NCBI RefSeq assembly: GCF_016862775.1
Contig: NZ_BONP01000002.1
Coordinates: forward strand, 248,001-312,000
Direction: 5' to 3'
Length of the DNA: 64,000 nt
Origin: Cellulomonas phragmiteti
GTDB taxonomy: Bacteria > Actinomycetota > Actinomycetes > Actinomycetales > Cellulomonadaceae
This document shows, one piece after another, positions 31,768-38,533 of the stretch (the stretch's first letter is position 1; each line of letters starts with the position of its first letter). Under the pieces are notes generated by a model. That model searched no databases. It saw only the letters and a program-made list of their open reading frames with translations, and was not told the origin of the DNA. The position numbers and the translations under genes are program-made.

Positions 31768-32442
31768 GTGAACGCACCCCTCGCGGACCTGGTGGCACCC
31801 GACTGGGCGGCCGCCCTGGCCCCCGCCGAGCAGTCCCTGCGCGACGCCGGCAGGTTCCTGCGGGACGAGGTCGCGGCCGGCCGGCAGTACCTCCCCGCGT
31901 CCGACGCGATCCTGCGCGCGTTCCACCGCCCGCTCGCGGACGTCCGGGTGCTGGTGGTCGGTCAGGACCCCTACCCCACGCCCGGGCACCCGATGGGGCT
32001 GTCGTTCTCGGTCCAGCCGGACGTGCGCCCGCTGCCCCGCTCGCTGCACAACATCTTCCGGGAGCTCGTCGAGGACGTCGGGGTCCCCCGCCCCACGTGC
32101 GGCGACCTGACGCCGTGGGCGGACCAGGGCGTCATGATGCTCAACCGCGTCCTCACCGTGCGCCCGGGCGCGCCCGCGTCGCACCGCGGCAAGGGCTGGG
32201 AGCAGGTCACGGACCGGGCGATCGCGGCCCTCGTCGAGCGCGGCGGCCCGCTCGTGGCCGTGCTGTGGGGGCGCGACGCCCAGTCCCTGCGCCCCGCCCT
32301 CGGCGACGTGCCCGTCGTGGCCAGCGCGCACCCCAGCCCGCTGTCGGCGTCCCGCGGGTTCTTCGGCTCGCGCCCCTTCTCGCAGGTCGACGCGCTGCTG
32401 CGCGAGCAGGGGGCAGCGCCCGTCGACTGGCGGCTGCCGTGA
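31768..32442 (+). CDS. ung: Uracil-DNA glycosylase (family 1)
   Basis: A 224-residue enzyme that removes uracil from DNA in base excision repair. [20 protein letters not shown] holds the catalytic Asp; the GQDPYP form rather than GQDPYH is the normal actinobacterial variant. [15 protein letters not shown] and the [13 protein letters not shown] loop with the catalytic His and minor-groove Leu are intact. GTG start at 31768 fits the leaderless -10 box and the family length. A high-GC genome gains from removing deaminated cytosine, but nothing here shows special regulation. Confidence 0.96.
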   Translation: MNAPLADLVAPDWAAALAPAEQSLRDAGRFLRDEVAAGRQYLPASDAILRAFHRPLADVRVLVVGQDPYPTPGHPMGLSFSVQPDVRPLPRSLHNIFRELVEDVGVPRPTCGDLTPWADQGVMMLNRVLTVRPGAPASHRGKGWEQVTDRAIAALVERGGPLVAVLWGRDAQSLRPALGDVPVVASAHPSPLSASRGFFGSRPFSQVDALLREQGAAPVDWRLP

Positions 32443-32480
32443 GCTCCCGAGGACCCGCCGCGACGTCGGATGATGGGGCC

Positions 32481-33326
32481 ATGGCGCTGCACGACGAGTC
32501 CCTGCCCACCCTCGCCGGGACGACGGCCCTGCCGGGCGACCCGCCGCGCTGGACGCGGTACGTCGCCTGCGGCGACTCCTTCACCGAGGGGCTGTGGGAC
32601 GCCCCGGACGGCCAGGACGCGCCGCTGCGCGGGTGGGCCGACCAGCTCGCGTCGCACCTCTCGCGGCGGCGGACGGCCGCCGGGGCGGACCCGCTGACGT
32701 ACGCCAACCTCGCCGTGCGCGGCCGCCTCATGCGCCCGATCCTCACCGAGCAGGTCCCCGCGGCGCTCGCGCTCGAGCCGGACCTGGTGAGCATCGTCGG
32801 CGGGGGCAACGACATCCTGCGCCCCTCGGTCGACGTGGACCGGGTCGCCGCCGAGATCGAGCGCGTCGTGGCCGCCGTGCGCGCCCGCGGCGTCGACGTG
32901 CTGCTCAGCACGGGCTTCGACTCCCGGGACAGCCCGCTGGTGCGCACGACGCGCTCGCGCGTGGGGATCTTCAACGCGCACATCTGGTCGATCGCGCGCC
33001 GCCAGGGCGCGTACGTCCTGGACCCGTGGGGCATGCGCAGCCTGCGCGACTGGCGCATGTGGTCCGAGGACCGCATCCACCTCACCACCGAGGGCCACAC
33101 CCGCGTCGCGCAGGGCGCGCTGGTCGCGCTGGGCCAGGTGCCCGACCGCGCCGACTGGGACGACCCGCTGGCCCCGCCGCCGCCGGTGCCGCGCATCGAG
33201 CAGGCCCGTGCCGACGCGCGGTGGCTGCGGGAGCACGCCTACCCGTGGGCGACGCGGCGGCTGCGACGCCGGTCGTCGGGCGACCTGCGCGTCCCCAAGC
33301 GTCCGGACCCCGCGCCCGTCGAGTGA
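32481..33326 (+). CDS. SGNH/GDSL-family hydrolase
   Basis: A 281-residue cytoplasmic esterase/lipase-like protein. Block I CGDSFTEGLWD with the nucleophile Ser (about residue 33), block II Gly in NLAVRGRLM, block III VGGGNDILRP with the oxyanion Asn, and block V SEDRIHLTTEGHTRVA with the Asp-x-x-His equivalents; here the pair is D..H in EDRIHL. There is no signal peptide. The C-terminal 50 residues are Pro/Arg-rich. ATG 32481 lies 38 bases after ung. Substrate unknown (acyl ester of a lipid or sugar). Confidence 0.88.
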   Translation: MALHDESLPTLAGTTALPGDPPRWTRYVACGDSFTEGLWDAPDGQDAPLRGWADQLASHLSRRRTAAGADPLTYANLAVRGRLMRPILTEQVPAALALEPDLVSIVGGGNDILRPSVDVDRVAAEIERVVAAVRARGVDVLLSTGFDSRDSPLVRTTRSRVGIFNAHIWSIARRQGAYVLDPWGMRSLRDWRMWSEDRIHLTTEGHTRVAQGALVALGQVPDRADWDDPLAPPPPVPRIEQARADARWLREHAYPWATRRLRRRSSGDLRVPKRPDPAPVE

Positions 33327-33338
33327 GGCCCGGAGGCC

Positions 33339-33887
33339 TCAGCCGGCGGAGGGAACCGCCCCGACGCCCGGGCACGCCCCGGTGTCGTCGTGCGCCCCGA
33401 TCCGCCGACGACGGACGGTGAGCCACCCCGTCGTCCCGAGGCCCAGGGTCAGCGCGGCCGCGGCCGTCGGGGCGGCAGCCGCGGTGGTGACCGGGATCCG
33501 CAGCGGCAGCACGTCGACCACCTCGCCGGGGGCGAGGTGGTCGGTGCCGTCGGGACCGCGCACCTGCCACACCGGCGCCGTGCGCTCCACGACGTGGCCG
33601 ACGGACCACACCGCGCCCGGCGCCCGCAGCACGACGCGGTCACCGACGTCCGGTGCGCCGCACCGCGTCACGACGAGGTCGCCGGCGGCGAGCCCGGGCC
33701 CGGCCACGCCCGGGGGCACGACGGCCAGCGACGTGCACCCGCCCAGCTGCGCGGGCCACAGGAACGCCACGGCGACCACGGCCGCCGCCGACCCGCCGAG
33801 GGCTGCGGCCCTGCGCGCCGTCGACCACCCTTCGAGCGTGTCCGCCCAGCTCTGACCACGCGCCGGACGTGCGGGACGCTGGCGCAT
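33339..33887 (-). CDS. Signal peptidase I-like (S24/S26 fold) membrane protein lacking the catalytic Ser
   Basis: A 182-residue protein. N-terminal membrane helix (AAALGGSAAAVVAVAFLWPA, about 29-48) followed by a beta domain: GPGLAAGDLVVTRCG, DVGDRVVLRAPG, WSVGHVVERTA, WQVRGPDGTD and LAPGEVVDVLPLRIP. This follows the order of SipW/Sec11-type signal peptidases. A second membrane helix lies near residues 150-170. The expected SGSMEP motif reads PPGVAGP, so neither the nucleophile Ser nor its context is present. A non-catalytic relative seems likely. The gene follows the histidine kinase gene on the same strand by 134 bases. ATG 33887 is probable; an upstream start is possible. Confidence 0.6.
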   Translation of the reverse strand: MRQRPARPARGQSWADTLEGWSTARRAAALGGSAAAVVAVAFLWPAQLGGCTSLAVVPPGVAGPGLAAGDLVVTRCGAPDVGDRVVLRAPGAVWSVGHVVERTAPVWQVRGPDGTDHLAPGEVVDVLPLRIPVTTAAAAPTAAAALTLGLGTTGWLTVRRRRIGAHDDTGACPGVGAVPSAG

Positions 33888-34021
33888 GAGGGGGCTCGAT
33901 CCGGGAGGTCTGGACGTGTGTCCGACCATGGTCCCCCCGACGGGACGGGTCCACGGACCCCCTCTGGGTGCTAACCCCTCGCCGCCGCGGCAGTTGTCGG
34001 CCTTCTTCACCCCGGAGGCGC

Positions 34022-35191
34022 TCACTCGTCGTCGGGCAGGACGCCCAGGGGCAGCGTGGCCTCCACCCGCGCCCCCGTCGGGTGCAGCGGCAGGACCCGC
34101 AGGGCCCCGCCGCCCAGCCGCAGCCGCTGGTCGAGCCGCGACGTGCCCGACGCGGGATCCCGCTGCGGGGGCGGCAGGTACGGGTCGCCGTCGTTGGCCA
34201 CGACGATCCGCAGCACGTCCGCGTCCAGGTCGAGGTGCACCTCGATGAGGTCCGGCGGGCCGTTCTTCAGCGCGTTCGAGACCGCCTCCTCGATGACCCG
34301 CACCGCGAGCAGCCGCTCCGAGATCGTCAGGCGGACCTGCGACGGGTCGTCGACCGCTCGCAGGTCGTCGCCGACGACGAGGCGCGTCGCGATCGTCGCG
34401 GGCAGCCGTCCCAGCAGCGCGCGCACCGCCGGGACCAGGCCCATCTCGAGCCGGTCGGGGTACAGCAGCCGACTCATCTGGCGCACGTCCTGCTCCCGCG
34501 ACTCCGCGAGCTCGGCCCGTGCCCACGCGATCTCCTGCGCGACGTGCGGGTCCGTCGCGGCCACCTGCTCCTGCGCGACGGCCAGGCGTGCGTCGACCAG
34601 CAGCAGCCGCTGCTGGACCGTGCCGTGCAGCCCCTCGGCGACCTTGCGCCGCACGCGGATCTCCTCGTCCTCCAGCGCCTGGACGGCGAGCTCGACGCTC
34701 ATCGCCTGACGCTCCATCGCCCGCGCCGCGACCCGCATCCGACGCCGTGACAGCAGCGCCCACAGCCCGATGCCGGCCGAGATGAGCGCGATCAACGACC
34801 CGAGGACGAACTCGGCCACCAGGGTCGTCACGTCGTCCACCGGGTGGACGCCGAGACCCACCTGGACGGCGACGCGGATCGCGCCCATGAACGTCGCGGC
34901 CGCGACGACCCGGGCCCCGACCGACAGCACACCCCGGGCCCGGTGCGCGCGCAGGACCCCGAGCGCCACCACGAGACCCGCCACCGCGACGCCGTTGGCC
35001 ACGAGCCGGCGCCACAGGTCCACCTGCGCCCACTCGGGCACGAGCGTCGAGTAGATCCAGGCGCTCTGCAGGGACGCGCCGACCGCGTACCCGAGCGCGA
35101 CCACCCCCGTCCCGCGCAGCAGCGACACGCGGTCCGCCGCGACGTCGTGACGGCGCACGGCCGCGGCCGTGCCGTCGCGCACGACAGCCAT
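34022..35191 (-). CDS. NarL-type sensor histidine kinase with degenerate motifs
   Basis: A 389-residue kinase-like protein. Four to five membrane helices in the first 150 residues (GVVALGYAVGASLQSAWIY; LVANGVAVAGLVVALGVL; RVVAAATFMGAIRVAVQVG; LGSLIALISAGIGLWALL), a coiled coil, then a HisKA_3 region RRKVAEGLHGTVQQRLLLVD with H189. The residue after His is Gly, not the Asp/Glu usual in this family. The N box EEAVSNALKNG is recognisable, but the G1 box reads NDGDPYLPPP, without the DxGxG form. Activity is therefore uncertain. It is divergent from a NarL-type regulator, presumably its partner. ATG 35191 has GGGTGGGAG upstream. Confidence 0.82.
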   Translation of the reverse strand: MAVVRDGTAAAVRRHDVAADRVSLLRGTGVVALGYAVGASLQSAWIYSTLVPEWAQVDLWRRLVANGVAVAGLVVALGVLRAHRARGVLSVGARVVAAATFMGAIRVAVQVGLGVHPVDDVTTLVAEFVLGSLIALISAGIGLWALLSRRRMRVAARAMERQAMSVELAVQALEDEEIRVRRKVAEGLHGTVQQRLLLVDARLAVAQEQVAATDPHVAQEIAWARAELAESREQDVRQMSRLLYPDRLEMGLVPAVRALLGRLPATIATRLVVGDDLRAVDDPSQVRLTISERLLAVRVIEEAVSNALKNGPPDLIEVHLDLDADVLRIVVANDGDPYLPPPQRDPASGTSRLDQRLRLGGGALRVLPLHPTGARVEATLPLGVLPDDE

Positions 35192-35261
35192 CTCCCACCC
35201 CCCTCGCGTCCGCGTCACGAGACGTCACCGGACGTCCCGCGCGCTGCGCCCCCGCCGCGAC

Positions 35262-35267
35262 CATACT
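35262..35267 (+). promoter_or_regulatory. -10 box CATACT, leaderless start of response regulator gene
   Basis: CATACT ends seven bases before the ATG at 35275; an AGG just before the ATG is too close to be a ribosome binding site. Confidence 0.45.
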
Positions 35268-35274
35268 GGCCAGG

Positions 35275-35946
35275 ATGATCCCGCCACCGTCACGCCGCCT
35301 GCGCGTCGCCCTCGTCGAGGACCAGCCGCTGTTCCGCTCCATGCTGGAGCGGACCTTCGCCGACGTCCCCGACCTCGAGGTCGTCGTGGCGGTGGGGACG
35401 GTCGGGGAGGCCCGCCGGGCGCTCACGCCGGGCGTCGCCGACGTCGTCGTCCTCGACATCGACCTGCCCGACGGCAACGGCATCGCCCTGGGCGTCACGC
35501 TGCGCCGCGCGCAGCCGGACCTGGGCGTGCTGCTGCTGTCCGCGCACGACGCGATGGACCTGCTGCTCGACCTGCCGCGCGACGTCGCGCACGGCTGGTG
35601 CTACCTGTCCAAGACCAGCGGGACCAGCGAGCGCACCCTGCTGCACGCGGTCCGCGCGGCGGCCGCGGGCGAGACGGTCCTCGACCCCGCGCTGCTGGGA
35701 CGGGTCGCCCCGCGTGCCGGCTCGGCGGTCGCCCGGCTCACGCAGCGTCAGTACGAGGTGCTGCAGCTGCTCGCGCAGGGCCTGTCCAACGCCGGCATCG
35801 CCGAGCGCCTGGCGATCACCGAGAAGTCCGTGCAGAACCACGTCTACGCGGTCTACGCGACGCTCGGCATCGACGCGGAGCCCACCCGCAACCCCCGGGT
35901 GAGCGCCGCGCTGCGGCTGCTGGAGGAGACGGGACCGCCCCTGTGA
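35275..35946 (+). CDS. NarL/FixJ-family response regulator
   Basis: A 223-residue regulator. The receiver domain has the acidic E15/D16, the phospho-acceptor about D61 in VVVLDIDLPDGNG and the conserved Lys in CYLSKTSG. The LuxR-type helix-turn-helix (about 155-215) reads LTQRQYEVLQLLAQGLSNAGIAERLAITEKSVQNHVY. All key receiver residues are intact, in contrast to the divergent kinase. TEKSVQNHV, with Gln-Asn instead of the usual Val-Lys/Glu-x-His, is a modest variation in the recognition helix. Target genes are unknown; the adjacent kinase and signal-peptidase-like gene are natural candidates. Confidence 0.9.
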   Translation: MIPPPSRRLRVALVEDQPLFRSMLERTFADVPDLEVVVAVGTVGEARRALTPGVADVVVLDIDLPDGNGIALGVTLRRAQPDLGVLLLSAHDAMDLLLDLPRDVAHGWCYLSKTSGTSERTLLHAVRAAAAGETVLDPALLGRVAPRAGSAVARLTQRQYEVLQLLAQGLSNAGIAERLAITEKSVQNHVYAVYATLGIDAEPTRNPRVSAALRLLEETGPPL

Positions 35947-35983
35947 GCGCCCGACCGAGCCGCCCGACCCGCAGGAGGACGTC

Positions 35984-36745
35984 GTGGTGCTGATCGGTGC
36001 GCACGTGCGCGGTGACGAGCCGCTCGTCGAGGCCGAGCGCGTGGGCGCGCAGGCCGTCCAGGTGTTCCTCGCCGACCCGCAGGGGTGGAAGAAGCCCGTG
36101 CGCCGCCCGGACGCCGACGCGTTGGCCGCGTCCGGCCTGGGGATCTACGCGCACGCGCCCTACCTGGTGAACGTCGCCTCGACCAACAACCGCGTCCGCA
36201 TCCCGAGCCGCACCATGATCGCCCAGCACGCGGCGGCCGCCGCGGACCTGGGTGCCCGCGGGCTCGTGGTGCACGGCGGCCACGTGGGCGAGGGCGACGA
36301 CATCGCGGTCGGCATCGACAACTGGCGCAAGACGTTCGAGCGCGCGACGTTCCCGGTGCGCGTGCTCGTCGAGAACACCGCGGGCGGGGAGAACGCGTGC
36401 GCGCGCACCCTCGACCGCTGGGCGATGCTGTGGGACGCGATCGGCGGGTACGACGTCGGCGTCTGCCTCGACACGTGCCACGCGTGGGCCGCCGGCGAGG
36501 ACCTCGAGACGGTCGTCGAGCGCCTCACCGCGATCACCGGCCGCATCGACCTCGTGCACGCCAACTCCTCGCGCGACCCGCACGGGTCGGGCCGGGACCG
36601 CCACGCGGGCCTCGCCGACGGCACGATCCCCGCCGAGCTCGTCGCGCACGTCGTGCGGCAGGCGGGCTGCGACGTCGTCGTCGAGACCCCGTCCGACAGC
36701 CAGGCCGACGACATCGCGTACCTGCGCGCCGCGCTGGACGCGTGA
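35984..36745 (+). CDS. Endonuclease IV-like (Nfo/AP endonuclease 2 family) protein
   Basis: A 253-residue TIM-barrel protein of the xylose isomerase-like AP endonuclease family. IGAHVRGDEPLVEAERVGA, a YAHAPYLVNVAS segment, LVVHGGHVGEGDD, VLVENTAGGENA, VGVCLDTCHAWAAG, LVHANSSRDPHGSGRDRHAG and a closing VVVETPSD give the metal-binding His, Glu and Asp residues of Nfo. It would cleave DNA at abasic sites and complements the nearby uracil-DNA glycosylase functionally. It is somewhat shorter than E. coli Nfo (about 285). GTG start; AGGAGG lies seven bases upstream. Confidence 0.88.
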   Translation: MVLIGAHVRGDEPLVEAERVGAQAVQVFLADPQGWKKPVRRPDADALAASGLGIYAHAPYLVNVASTNNRVRIPSRTMIAQHAAAAADLGARGLVVHGGHVGEGDDIAVGIDNWRKTFERATFPVRVLVENTAGGENACARTLDRWAMLWDAIGGYDVGVCLDTCHAWAAGEDLETVVERLTAITGRIDLVHANSSRDPHGSGRDRHAGLADGTIPAELVAHVVRQAGCDVVVETPSDSQADDIAYLRAALDA

Positions 36746-36781
36746 GCGGGCGGCACCGGACGCCTGAGGCACCGGGCCGCG

Positions 36782-36858
36782 TGGAGCCCCCTGTCGGATT
36801 CGAACCGACGACCTGCTGTTTACAAGACAGCTGCTCTGGCCAGCTGAGCTAAGGAGGC
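36782..36858 (-). tRNA. tRNA-Thr (anticodon TGT)
   Basis: Read on the minus strand it folds as a complete cloverleaf: acceptor GCCTCCT paired with AGGGGGC (one G-U), D arm GCTC/GAGC, anticodon stem GCTGT/ACAGC with loop CTTGTAA (anticodon TGT, reads ACA), T arm GTCGG-TTCGAAT-CCGAC. Discriminator base T and an encoded CCA follow. 77 bases with CCA. Confidence 0.97.
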
Positions 36859-36935
36859 GAGGCGGCCAGGGTACCGGCCGCCGCGCCGGGGGCGCCCGCC
36901 CCGACGGCAGGACGGGCGCCCCCGGCGGGTCGGGC

Positions 36936-37856
36936 TCAGCGCTTGGCGGCGACGGCCTCGAGCACGGCCTGCGTGAGCGGGCCGGTGCTGTACAGGTCGC
37001 CCTCCCACTTCTCGCCGTCGATGAGGACGGTCGGCGTGCTCAGCCCGCCCAGGTCCTGCGCGGCCTGCTGCGTGGTCGCCGCCACGAACGGCGCGTAGCG
37101 GCGCCACGTGCCCTCGCGGGTCTCCTTCTCGTCCTCGGACGTCGCGACCTCGTACGTGCCGTCGACCGTCTCGGTGAACGTGTCGACGACGGACTGCGGC
37201 ACGCCGACCTCGAGCGCGATCTCGGCGATCCGGGCGTCCTTGATGCCGGCCGTGCCCTCGTCGGGCTGGTTCGCGAACATCGCGGTGACGAAGGCCGTGT
37301 AGCTGTCCGGCGCCCCGGCGGCCACGGCCGCCGCGGCGTTGGCCGCGCGCGTCGAGAAGAACGTCCCCTGCGAGTTGCCGTCGAGGAACGCGATGCTCTT
37401 GTACACGACCGTCACGCCCTCGTCGGCGGCGAGCGCGTCGAGCTCGCCCGCGTTCGCGACGTCGAACCTGCCGCACCACGGGCACATGAAGTCGTAGTAC
37501 ACCTCGACGACGACGTCGTCCTCCCCGGCGGTCCCGACGCCTGCGGCGCTGACCGGGACGCCCCCGGCCGCGTCGGCGACGTCCGGGGTGTCGATGGCGC
37601 TGAAGGCGGGCACGAGGGTGTTCTCGGTGCCGCCGGCGAACAGGACGTCGCCGTAGGCCTCGGCGTTGGCCTGGCCCTGGCGGACGATGCCGAAGATCAC
37701 GCCGCCGAGGACGAGGACGGCCGCGAGCAGGCCGCCGATCGCGATCAGGCGCGTGCGCTTGGCCTTGCGCTCCTGCTCCTCACGCATCGCGAGGGCCTTG
37801 GCGCGGGCGTCGTCGCGCCGCTGGTTCTTGGTGGGACGGGGGTCGTTGCTGGGCAT
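36936..37856 (-). CDS. Membrane-anchored DsbA-like thiol:disulfide oxidoreductase
   Basis: A 306-residue protein. A basic, coiled N-terminus (about 1-35), one membrane helix (RLIAIGGLLAAVLVLGGVIFG, about 36-56), a linker and an extracytoplasmic DsbA/thioredoxin_4 domain (about 105-300) with the active site DFMCPWCGRF and the cis-Pro loop GLSTPTVLIDG. It should introduce or shuffle disulfides in exported proteins. Such proteins in actinobacteria are partnered by VKOR; none is seen here, though the next gene encodes a membrane protein. ATG at 37856; GGAGC is seven bases upstream. Confidence 0.92.
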   Translation of the reverse strand: MPSNDPRPTKNQRRDDARAKALAMREEQERKAKRTRLIAIGGLLAAVLVLGGVIFGIVRQGQANAEAYGDVLFAGGTENTLVPAFSAIDTPDVADAAGGVPVSAAGVGTAGEDDVVVEVYYDFMCPWCGRFDVANAGELDALAADEGVTVVYKSIAFLDGNSQGTFFSTRAANAAAAVAAGAPDSYTAFVTAMFANQPDEGTAGIKDARIAEIALEVGVPQSVVDTFTETVDGTYEVATSEDEKETREGTWRRYAPFVAATTQQAAQDLGGLSTPTVLIDGEKWEGDLYSTGPLTQAVLEAVAAKR

Positions 37857-37916
37857 GGTCGCTCCTGGTCTCGGGTGCCGGTCCGACCGGCGGTGACGTG
37901 CGGGGGCGGGGGCGCG

Positions 37917-38465
37917 TCAGCGCGCCGGCGGCCCTCGACGCGGACGGGCCGGGTCGTGCCCGTGGTCCGGGCGGCCGCGCACGGTCGGACCCGACGGGGG
38001 CACGGCCGCCCGCGCCGGTGCGGCCGGCAGACCGACCACCAGGACGGGAGGCACGAGGTGCGACGTGAGCAGCGCACCCACGGCCGCGACGCCGCGCCGG
38101 GCCGCCACCCCGAGGCCCAGGCCGCACGCGGTGAGCAGCAGGTGACCGGCGACGACCGGGAGCGCGACGCTGAGCAGGACGACGGCGCCGGTGGACGCCG
38201 CCCCGAGCCCCAGGGTGCCGTCCGGGCACTCGGCGGCCGAGCGCAGCACCGCCATCCGCACGCCGAGCGCCGCGAAGGGCCCGTCGGCCACGACGCACTG
38301 GTGCAGCAGCACCCGGCCCTGGGCGCCCAAGAGGACGGAGAGGACGGCGAGCACGGTGCCGAACGCGCCGAGGAGGTGGGGCCGCAGGTGCGACGGCAGG
38401 TGCGGCCGGCGGTGGGGTCGCCGAGCGACGGGGGCCACGGCCCGCTCCGTCGACGTCTCACCCAC
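37917..38465 (-). CDS. Hypothetical multi-pass membrane protein
   Basis: A 182-residue protein of unknown function. Three to four hydrophobic segments (LLGAFGTVLAVLSVLLGAQG; TGAVVLLSVALPVVAGHLLL; GVAAVGALLTSHLVPPVLVV) and two Cys in the extracytoplasmic loop (HQCVVADG and AAECPDG) that could form a disulfide. His/Arg/Pro-rich ends. GTG 38465 is chosen because TACCCT lies six bases upstream (leaderless pattern) and because it sits just before the first helix. It lies 60 bases upstream of the DsbA-like gene and is probably co-transcribed with it, hinting at an envelope redox or transport role; this is inference. Confidence 0.65.
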   Translation of the reverse strand: MGETSTERAVAPVARRPHRRPHLPSHLRPHLLGAFGTVLAVLSVLLGAQGRVLLHQCVVADGPFAALGVRMAVLRSAAECPDGTLGLGAASTGAVVLLSVALPVVAGHLLLTACGLGLGVAARRGVAAVGALLTSHLVPPVLVVGLPAAPARAAVPPSGPTVRGRPDHGHDPARPRRGPPAR

Positions 38466-38471
38466 GGGACC

Positions 38472-38477
38472 AGGGTA
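38472..38477 (-). promoter_or_regulatory. -10 box TACCCT, leaderless start of membrane-protein gene
   Basis: On the minus strand TACCCT ends six bases before the GTG at 38465. Confidence 0.45.
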
Positions 38478-38533
38478 GGGCCCCCGGGGCGGCTCTTCAC
38501 CCGCCCTCGGGCCCGACCCGGCGCGGGACGACG

